NCBI GenBank assembly: GCA_030295235.1
Contig: AP026137.1
Span: 62,001-126,000, forward strand
Length of the DNA stretch: 64,000 nucleotides
Source of the DNA: Fistulifera solaris
Lineage: Eukaryota; Bacillariophyta; Bacillariophyceae; Naviculales; Stauroneidaceae
Direction of reading: 5' to 3'
This document shows, piece after piece, positions 56,734 to 64,000 of this stretch (positions are counted from its first letter, which is position 1; every line of letters begins with the position of its first letter). The notes under the pieces were generated by a model. The model did no database searches, had not been told where the DNA came from, and saw only the letters and a program-made list of their open reading frames with translations. The translations under genes and the position numbers were made by a program.

Positions 56734-58334
56734 TCAGCTGTCATCACGTGCGACTCTCTTCACAGCCCGGGGCGGCTGAATTCGTAATTTGCGCTTCGCT
56801 CGATCCGGGATTCGACAAGGAGCATCCAAACTATCGCAGGTATCGATTTCTTGTATGAATTCACACAATAAATCCGTGTGATCGGAAAGCAAGAGCGAGG
56901 TGTACTGCAAGCTCGTCGAAGAGACCAGCGCCGTCGCCAGCAGCAAGGGTCTCCAGGTCGTAAATTCCTGCACGAGACTCGCCGATCCATGGTAAAAGCG
57001 ATTGAGTGCGTAAATCTTGTCAATACTGGACCCGTTGGTGTAAATATCTCCCGAATTGTTCAGGACTGTCAAGTTGCGGTTGCGCGACAACAAACGCTCC
57101 AGCCAGGCATCATCGAATCGGAACATTCTCTCGAATTCTTCGTGTTCCCACTGATTGTCGTCGGCGTACTTTTGGGGCGTATGACCCTGCACGACCACGG
57201 TCCGCAACGCCGGATGATCTTCCAGGGCCTGGAATATACGCTGCAAATGCGGAGCCCAATCCAAGCGACAATGCGTCCGACCCACATCCAGATGTTTCAA
57301 GTGCGGATTGGCCTGGATGGCACGAACCAACGCATCCGCCACGGGCGCGACTTGTTGAACCGTAAACTGATCATCGAGATCGAAGTCTTCCAAGCCCTCA
57401 TTCCACCAATAGTCAATCGAAAGCGTCAATCGTTCGAAATGACCCAACGCGGCCACGCGGTTCAAAAACGCCACCAAAATTCCACTCCAATTGTCATCGT
57501 CGTCCAGCAAAAATGTAATTTTTAGGTCCTTGGCGACGATATTGAGAGAAGAAAAATCCTGCCGTCGCAGCAAATCGCCATACACCTCATATTCAAGAGT
57601 CTTTACGGGAGCACACAAGGGACGAAAAGAAAAGGGTGCATACAAGCTGTTGATGACGAGCGTTTCGAACACATGCAGTTGCAACAGCTGGTTCAAGTAC
57701 GGTATATCCTCCGTATCAATTTTCAATTGCAGAGCCCCAAACGACGAGTGTCGTTTCTTCAATGCATCAATAAAAGCAATACCCTTGTCAGGAAAGGGAC
57801 AACCCACCAGTTTCACATACAACGGAACCGATCTCGTGGCGAGTACGACGGACTGCTCGACACTCAAGACACCTTCGGTAATGACGAGCAGTCGTGCCGG
57901 ATTCGCCTCCAAAATTTGAGTCACTTGGGCGGCCGACAACGCCATAAAGCTCGATCGCTTTGCTTCGATGCGCAACCATGTTGTGTCGTCCACCTGCAAC
58001 GAAGACCAAAAGGCGACCGTCTCCGCCACGGCTTTGTCGGTTTCGCCGTAGATGGAACATTCGATACAGTATTTGGTTTCATTATAATAGGTCAAAAGAC
58101 ATCGCGGCGCGGCAATTTGCTACAGCCGTGGTGAATTAAAATCACCGAACCATTGTCCCGCCAAATCATCATTTTATCGCGATAATACGTCCAATCAATC
58201 TCTTCCAGATGCGTCGGTTCCTTTCGAAGGGTATAAACGGGCAGGTAATCGACGTCAGGTCGTAGAGCCGCTTGTCGTGGCGACAAATCCGCGCGCGGAA
58301 TGTGTTGTAAGATATCGTTCTTTCGCGAATTCAT
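56734..58334 (-). CDS. LRR-like family protein, one frame change
   Basis: Start Met at 58334 (MNSRKNDILQHIPRADLSPR). M2 is LRKEPTHLEEIDW and IWRDNGSVILIHH. The two frames meet as ATGA at 58092-58095, beside an AAAA run, just before M3 (YGETDKAVAETVAFWSSL). 453 codons are then open: M4 VTQILEANPARL and QSVVLATRSVPL, M5 DKGIAFIDALKKRHSSFGAL, M6 FRPLCAPVKTLEY, M7 VAALGHFERLTL and LVRAIQANPHLKHLDVGRTH, M8 RLLSRNRNLTVLNNSGDIYT and YALNRFYHGS, M9 TSLLLSDHTDLLCEFIQ and the tail KRKLRIQPPRAVKRVARDDS. One base would give about 530 residues. Confidence 0.84.
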
Positions 58335-58710
58335 CTTCTGAGCGAATGAATAGTCTATTTCGTGCGGAAGGTAGTTCATTTAGGATTGATAGATGATCGA
58401 TGCTTGATTAGAAAGCGTGTTTGTGAAGAGGAATATCAAGGAAAAGAATAGCTCCTCCACTCACAATGCTGTCATTCTTATTTTCTTTGCAATGCGATGA
58501 GAGCGTTCGCGCCTTCTTGCGGAGCAGCTTTTTTCGCGGCAAAACGAAGCGCAAGAAGCATCGAGTACCGGAAACTTGTCCGTTGTTTAATACGCAGACC
58601 GTGTTTTGGGTCAATGAAAAACGTGATACTATATTACACTTACAATAGCTTTTCTGTCGCAGCGATGTGCTGTTCCATTCACTATCGACCGTTGTGTAGA
58701 CGACTTTTTC

Positions 58711-58733
58711 CACGACTGCACTTCGGTCACGAG
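58711..58733. promoter_or_regulatory. Upstream palindromic motif
   Basis: CACGACTGCACTTCGGTCAC then GAG, the same core as 42020-42041 with T-to-G and T-to-C changes. About 380-400 bp upstream of the minus-strand start at 58334. Confidence 0.5.
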
Positions 58734-58739
58734 TAAACA

Positions 58740-59075
58740 TGGGTGCGCAATCGATGAGCTACTTGTAAATAAGCTTATAACTCATTGCGCGCAATAAGTG
58801 AGACATTAGAGATAGCCGTTCGTTGTGCTATATTCGTGAGTTACATTAGAAGCTCTGCAATTTCCCCTTGTCGGTAACTACGATGATCGGAAGGGATGAT
58901 TATTGAATAGCTTCAACGAATTGCGAAGAAAAGCACCCTAATAATCGTTAGCGTACAGAAACAACGAAAGACCGTTATCAACTTATTCTTGCGACGACTC
59001 ACGGCGCTACGATGTCGCGAAGCCGTAGGCTGCCAAAATGGAATTTTGAATTATGCAGTATAGTGAAGTACTTCC
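58740..59075. other. Gene-free stretch
   Basis: No gene or notable repeat supported. Confidence 0.35.
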
Positions 59076-59258
59076 TCATTTCCGAGCTGCTTTTCTGGTA
59101 ACCGGTGGCGAATGATCCCGCGATCGTTTGGACGTTACAGCTCGTTGTAGTGTAGAGGAAGCCGAGGCCGGTGAAATCGAATCCTCTACTATTAGATCTG
59201 TCACATCCGTAACATCCAGACCATGAATTGCTCGATACCATTTCAACAATCGTCCCAT
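59076..59258 (-). pseudogene. LRR-like family relic (C-terminal 60 residues, opposite strand)
   Basis: The minus strand reads a weak M9 end (WYRAIHGLDVTDVTD), a short acidic/Ser linker and a basic tail TSKRSRDHSPPVTRKAARK matching M10. Nothing of M1-M8 is present. It lies head-to-head with the N-terminally truncated plus-strand copy at 59266, so this boundary is a rearrangement point. Confidence 0.55.
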
Positions 59259-59265
59259 TTATCAA

Positions 59266-60555
59266 TTGCAATGGGAGCCTTCGTCTTTGAATGAATTTGA
59301 ATTTAATGCACAGCACGATATAGTATTTCGGTATGAGTCGGACACGTTCATTCGTGTCGGCAAAGAAAAATTTGGAGGACTCGGTTCTTTCGTGTTTTGT
59401 TTCGCATTGGTGATCCCCAAACGCAATACATTGGAATGCGTCATTTACGGCAATTCCAGTGCTGCTATCGCCAAGGCCGCCACGTTTTTCTTGTCATTAA
59501 AGCATCCGGGAGAAAACGCCTCTCTCATCATTCGAGGTTGTGGACCCGCGGGCTTTCCAGTTTCGGCTTTACAGCCCGAGCAGTTGGCTCAAATCTTGGA
59601 TGCGAATCCGAAACGGCATCTCCAATTAGAGTCGGGAACCTGGACGGCCGAACAAGCCGTCATTCTAGCAAACAGGCCGTATTCTTTGCAATTGACTCTC
59701 ATCAAGTCGTACAATATATTGCCATGTACATTTGCGTTTGCCGACCAGGGCACAGCTTTCGTTGAAGCTCTAGCCCAACGACAAACTTCCTTTGGTGCAC
59801 TTTCCATCGACTTTAAGGATGAAATGCCCTTCAGCAGCAAGAATCTAAAACGTCTTATGCATTTGGAGACACTCACCAAGCTCAAGCTGTGTCCCATGAA
59901 CGAAGAAAGCGTCTTTCTCCCCTTCTCCGCCCGGGCGAAAGCCCTGCACTACACGATGTATTCAAGGAACATTGTGCCGCAATTAATCGACTACGTACAC
60001 ATTCTTCCCAGAGATTTATGTCTGAAAATTCATTTGTACTATCAAAGTTGGGATCAATTTTTGATATTTTTCTTCAATCGACTGACCGAATTGAGGCATT
60101 TTGAAAGACTAAGCCTGTCGATTGCATTTCGCCCACAAAAGTTGGATCACGACCGATTGGTGTTTGTTGTTGAGGCACTGATGAATATGATTTATGCGAA
60201 TCAAAAGTTAAAGTATTTGAGCTTGGGCGGATTTCCTTTAGTAAAAGGTTTGTGCTTACAACAGGTATGCAAGGCCTTGGAGGATCACCGGGGTATTCGT
60301 ACTTTAGCAATACAACATCAACCGAAGAGCGGTTTTAAGAAGAATGCCGAGTTCTTTTCATGGGTGGAGCAACTGCTTTCCAGCAACCGAAAAATTGAGG
60401 TAGTGGATGAAGCTGGCAAAAGGTTCTCCGATGGACCCAGAGCCAACGCTTTGAAGAGTGAAACCGGGTGGACATGCCGTAAACGACTCTGCCAAACGGA
60501 CATTCGATCCTTCTTGCGAGTAACCAAGAGGCCGCGCACCGGAACTCAAGCTTAA
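59266..60555 (+). pseudogene. LRR-like family copy truncated at both ends
   Basis: The family sequence begins abruptly in M2 (WEPSSLNEFEF) with no M1 and no in-frame ATG after the TGA at 59224-59226. It then runs open for 429 codons: M3 YGNSSAAIAKAATFFLSL, M4 QLAQILDANPKRH and QAVILANRPYSL, M5 DQGTAFVEALAQRQTSFGAL, M6 VFLPFSARAKALHY, M7 LTELRHFERLSL, M8 QLLSSNRKIEVVDEAGKRFS. After SDGPRAN the family sequence is lost and an unrelated basic end follows, so M9-M10 are missing. The frame itself has no breaks. Start at 59266 assumed from homology only. Confidence 0.72.
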
Positions 60556-60847
60556 TAAGTTTCGACACGAGCCAAAATCCTTGTTGGACTTTTGCAACAT
60601 CTAGCTAGAGCGAGGAAAAATCGAACCTTTTTGAATTAGTTGATGAAAGTACATAAGACTTCACACCGGTACCGGTACCATGACTTCTACTTTTACCGAT
60701 ACAGTCGTTTTGCGTTTGATCGCGGTTCGCGGTTCGAAAAAGACTGACGAAAACAACACGGGACGAGAAATAAAGACAAAAGAACTTTCTTCTTCATCTG
60801 CGTTCTCTTCGCAATTGAAAGCATTTCGAAAACTACAAGCACATAAG

Positions 60848-62462
60848 ATGAATGACAAAGGAAAAAGAGGGATATTTTTTTTTAAGCTCATTCCGCATGA
60901 TGAGCTATCGCCCGAGCAAAAGGAATTCGAACTGAGCCAGCGCGGAGAGCAAGTGCAATTCTATAAGTTTTTGCGAGAGCCGACTCGCTTCAACGAGATC
61001 GACTGGCGAAACTATCGCAACGCAGCACTCTGGCGCAATAACGGGACGTTCATTTGTTTCCCAACGACATCTGGTGTTCAAAAAATTCGGAAACGACGTA
61101 TATACTTTAAAGTGTATAATGTCGGCAAAATACGACAGCTACGGGGCGACATTTACGGCAAAACCGACGCTGCTATTGCGGAGACTGCAGCGTTTTTCTT
61201 GTCTCTCAAGCTCACAGGAAAGATCAAAGGGTTACAAATCGGGAATCATGCATTCTTTTAGTGGACGGGATGATTTTGATGTTGCGTCCTTGAGGCCAGA
61301 CCAACTCGCTCAAATCATAGATTCAAATCCTACTCAGCGTTTGGAGCTATTTTACGGAACTTGGACTCCAGAGCAGTCTGTAGTATTAGCGACTAGACCG
61401 TACGCATTGAATATGACGATTCGCAGCTTTGGAGAGCGTGGATTTCAATTTCAAGATGATGGGTATGCGTTTGTCGATGCAGCTCGAACTCAACAAACAT
61501 ATTTCGGCTCAATCATAATCGGTGGTAGCCCTTTCTGCCCTGCCAATCTCCGACATCTTTTTAATTACTCAACTTTCGAGAAAATTGGAATTAGTGGTTT
61601 GAATGGGGAAAATGCCGTCCTTCCCCTAGCTGCTAAGACGAACTCTTTGGTTTACTCGGTCCATGCACAATACATCCGGCTTGAAGGCTTTGTTGCTCTC
61701 GACATTTCGGCCAAAGATTTGGACTTAAAAATTGATGGGGCCGATAGAAGTGACTGGACTAGGCTTCTTATTCCGCTCATGAATAGACTGGCTGAGCTAG
61801 GCCACATGGAGAGGTTGAAATTAACATCCGACTATAAGATTCCGATGAGTGACGTAAGACCTTTTGTTGACGCACTTGTACACGCCGTGAACAGCAATTC
61901 GCACTTGTCACATTTGGATTTGAGCATGATCTACTGGCTCATGGAGTTTGATATATTGGAGGCCATTCTCATTGCTGCGGAAGGTCATGCCGGGCTACGT
62001 ACGCTTGTGATTGAAAACGATTTTTTCGCTACAGACAAGTTCGACACCTGGTTAGAGCGAGTGCTCTCGCGCAACCGCAACATCACGGTACTGGACGCGA
62101 GAGGGAAAAGAATTACCAATAACGCTAAAATCGTCGCACTCTATCAATTGAATCGGTTTTACAATGGATCAGCAGCACTCATGAAAGAGTCCGCATTGGT
62201 GCGACCATTGTTGGTGACAACAGCACTGGCAGAGAGCGCGTCAAGCAATTTTCAACGCAGTGGGCTACTCCTATCGAACCACACGGATACCATGTGTGAA
62301 TTGCTCCATGAACTGGATCGCGATACCACTGCTGCTACTGCGAGAGGTTTCGTACCGGAAGACGTAGTGCCGTCACATTCTCGTCAACGTGGGTCTCGTC
62401 GAGTAAAACGAGCGAAGGGTCAGTCGTTGCGTGCCAAGAAGGCAGCTCGAACTTACGCTTGA
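60848..62462 (+). CDS. LRR-like family protein, one frame change
   Basis: ATG at 60848 (MNDKGKRGIFFFKLIPHDEL, M1). M2 is FLREPTRFNEIDW and LWRNNGTFICF, M3 YGKTDAAIAETAAFFLSL. The frame changes at the TTTT run 61256-61259. Then M4 QLAQIIDSNPTQRL and QSVVLATRPYAL, M5 DDGYAFVDAARTQQTYFGS, M6 VLPLAAKTNSLVY, M7 LAELGHMERLKL and LVHAVNSNSHLSHLDLSMIY, M8 RVLSRNRNITVLDARGKRIT and YQLNRFYNGS, M9 SGLLLSNHTDTMCELLH and the tail RRVKRAKGQSLRAKKAARTY. One base in a homopolymer would restore full length. Upstream in-frame codons (60680-60847) do not look family-like. Confidence 0.84.
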
Positions 62463-63058
62463 ACACATTTTCTTTCTCGAAACTCTTAGTATATCATGGA
62501 AATTGGCTTTTAGTTGACCAGGAGCCCGCCTTGCAAGACTATACCAAGTAAATTAAAATTAGCACTGCTTTATGGATGGTGCACTTTATATCTTTAACTA
62601 GCTTAGACGTTTGTGGGAACAATTTGCTGCAGCTGCTTGTAAGAGACTCTGATGAAAAGAGACTTTATAAAGACTCACAACTAAGAGGAGTCTTGTAGCA
62701 ATAAGTTGGCCCTTGATTATTTTACTGTAAGCATTTACTGTCGAGGACTAGAGATTGCAGTCTCTGTACTCCACTGCTGCGACATGCTTGTAGTTATAGT
62801 AGAAACTAAGGTTTCAGGTTTCAGACTAAAGGAATCGTACAGGTACCCGGTTGTAGTAAAAACTACGGAGTAAGGTTATAGTCTGAAACATCAAAAAAAA
62901 AAATTACAGACGCATGAGCCGCACGTTTTTGCATCCATTTGATTATTCATTCATTCATAATATTGACCTTTCTCTGGTTCATTACTCCGTAGTCAATTAT
63001 TCTTGATCGAATAAGCCAGGGAGCACCTTAATTCAGCACTCAGCTCTCTTTGCTGACA
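62463..63058. repeat. Intergenic region with a 132-bp inverted-repeat unit
   Basis: ACTACGGAGTAA at 62862-62873 and its exact complement TTACTCCGTAGT at 62982-62993 bound a 132-bp AT-rich unit, a possible miniature element built on the TACTCCGTA motif. Nothing else supported in this gene-free region. Confidence 0.55.
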
Positions 63059-64000
63059 ATGGAAACCGCAAGGAAAAGGAAACACGGCGTGTTCTTGGAA
63101 CTCATTCCTCCCGATCAATTGTCGGCGCAACAAAGGCACTTTTGCAACCCTCGGACCCACAACGGAAGCCTTTACCCTTGTATCGATTGTTGCGAGAACC
63201 GACGTATTTGCAGGACATTGATTGGTATCAGTATCGCGATTTTTGCATCTATCGCGAAAATGGAACGACCATTTCCTTGTGTCACGATCGAGACTTTTAC
63301 CCTCCCACACGGCGCAGTCTTTCGTTTTGGTTGCACGAAGATGGTTTGTATTTGAGTTGTATCATCGTCGGAACAACCGATGCCGCGGTGGCCGAGACGG
63401 CGACGTATTTTTGGTCGATTCCGTCGCGCGACACATTTCCGGGTCGTCTGCACCTTCGCCACAAATGTCCGTTTGAGTTTCGTGCCCTAGAACCCGAACA
63501 ATTGGCTCAAATACTGGATGCGAATCCTAGGCGGTGTCTCGATATTTCGGCGTACACGTTCACCGTACAACAATCCATGGTGCTAGCGACACGGCCGCAT
63601 CCGGTCCGATTGAGAGTGGTACATGGCGGGCTTGCGTTTGAAGATGACGGAACGGCTTTTGTCGATGCGTTAGAGCAACGACAAGCCTCGTACGGGGAAC
63701 TGGATATTGAGTGCAATACGGATGGGATGCCCTTTAGCCGAAACAATCTGCGACGTCTTCTGCAACTGGATATTTTGGATAGACTTATACTCAGTCCGCT
63801 GGCAGGGGGAGTTGGCTCTACTTCCGTTTTCCGCCAAGGTCAAGGCCCTCGATTACAGTCTGGATGCCTCATTTGTGAACGTAGAGGACCTCCGCACTCT
63901 GCAGATTGTGACAAAGGATCTCAACGTGAAAATATATCTCGACGACGATGACGAGTTTGCGTATGATTTTCCGCTTGCGTTTCTGGACCGATTGGCGGAG
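63059..64000 (+). pseudogene. LRR-like family copy, runs off the right edge, two frame breaks
   Basis: ATG at 63059 (METARKRKHGVFLELIPPDQ, M1). The frame changes near 63140-63160 into PLYRLLREPTYLQDIDW and IYRENGTTISL (M2), M3 VGTTDAAVAETATYFWSI, M4 QLAQILDANPRRC and QSMVLATRPHPV, M5 DDGTAFVDALEQRQASYGEL. A second change lies at the G5 run 63805-63809, just before M6 (ALLPFSAKVKALDY, DLRTLQIVTKDLNV) and M7 (FLDRLAE) at the window end. M8-M10 would lie beyond the edge. Confidence 0.82.

Overview
This is eukaryotic nuclear DNA, probably from a diatom or a related stramenopile. That placement is an inference. It rests on long intronless reading frames, a Cache/VWA membrane protein, a DUF6604-like relic, a PIF/Harbinger element and diatom-like base composition. 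No prokaryotic operon, rRNA, tRNA or CRISPR-cas locus was seen.

The window is dominated by one expanded paralogous family of about 500-550 residue proteins. There are roughly 24 substantial copies and about five short relics, on both strands from edge to edge. I do not recognise the family by name. The module key used below, N to C, is: M1 'LELIP..LS.EQ'; M2 'REP..L.E......IWR.NGT'; M3 'YGKTDAAIAETATFFWSL'; M4 'LA.ILD.NP.R' then 'TWT.EQSVVLATRPYPL'; M5 'DDGTAFVDALE.R.SSFGSL'; M6 'LLPFSAKVN.L.Y' then 'DF.SL.I.AKDL'; M7 'LNRVAELGHFERL', 'ALIRAI.ANP.L..LDLSG', 'PHL..IF.A.EEHP.LRTL'; M8 'WLERLLSRNRNITV.D' and 'TNGTTID..YALNRFYNGS'; M9 'LRPLLVATALT' and 'TALLLS.H.D.LCE'; M10 a basic tail, KRK-x-R-x-QP-x-RA-x-KKAAR. 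M6-M9 have the leucine spacing of ribonuclease-inhibitor-type LRRs. M10 resembles a bipartite nuclear localisation signal. Only two copies (2736-4373 and 25706-27235) read through without a break. Most others have one to four frame breaks, several in homopolymers, so true decay and uncorrected indels cannot be separated here.

Layout. 1-5.4 kb: family genes and two hairpin-repeat arrays. 6.3-7.0 kb: a secreted Cys-rich, Pro-rich, single-TM protein. 7.1-15 kb: family copies. 15.4-17.4 kb: a Cache/VWA type I membrane protein. 17.4-19.9 kb: gene-poor, with a GT-plus-hairpin repeat. 20-23.7 kb: family copies. 23.7-25.0 kb: a non-autonomous PIF/Harbinger element with TTA target duplication. 25.0-25.3 kb: a second GT-plus-hairpin repeat. 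25.7-35.8 kb: family copies including a chimera. 36-38 kb: gene-poor with a minisatellite. 38.1-53.9 kb: family copies, three hairpin arrays, a hairpin insertion and a 462-bp MITE-like element. 54.2-56.4 kb: a broken DUF6604-like gene. 56.7-64 kb: more family copies, the last running off the right edge.

The most interesting non-coding signals are: tandem arrays of a CCCAGAAAATCTGGG hairpin at five places between family genes; a palindromic motif (CACGACTG..TTCAGTCATGA type) about 180-550 bp upstream of many family start codons; a 9-mer TACTCCGTA found 14 times; and a pair of GT-microsatellite elements followed by four conserved short stems. Together they suggest a locus that grows and decays by recombination between paralogues, with repeats at many boundaries.
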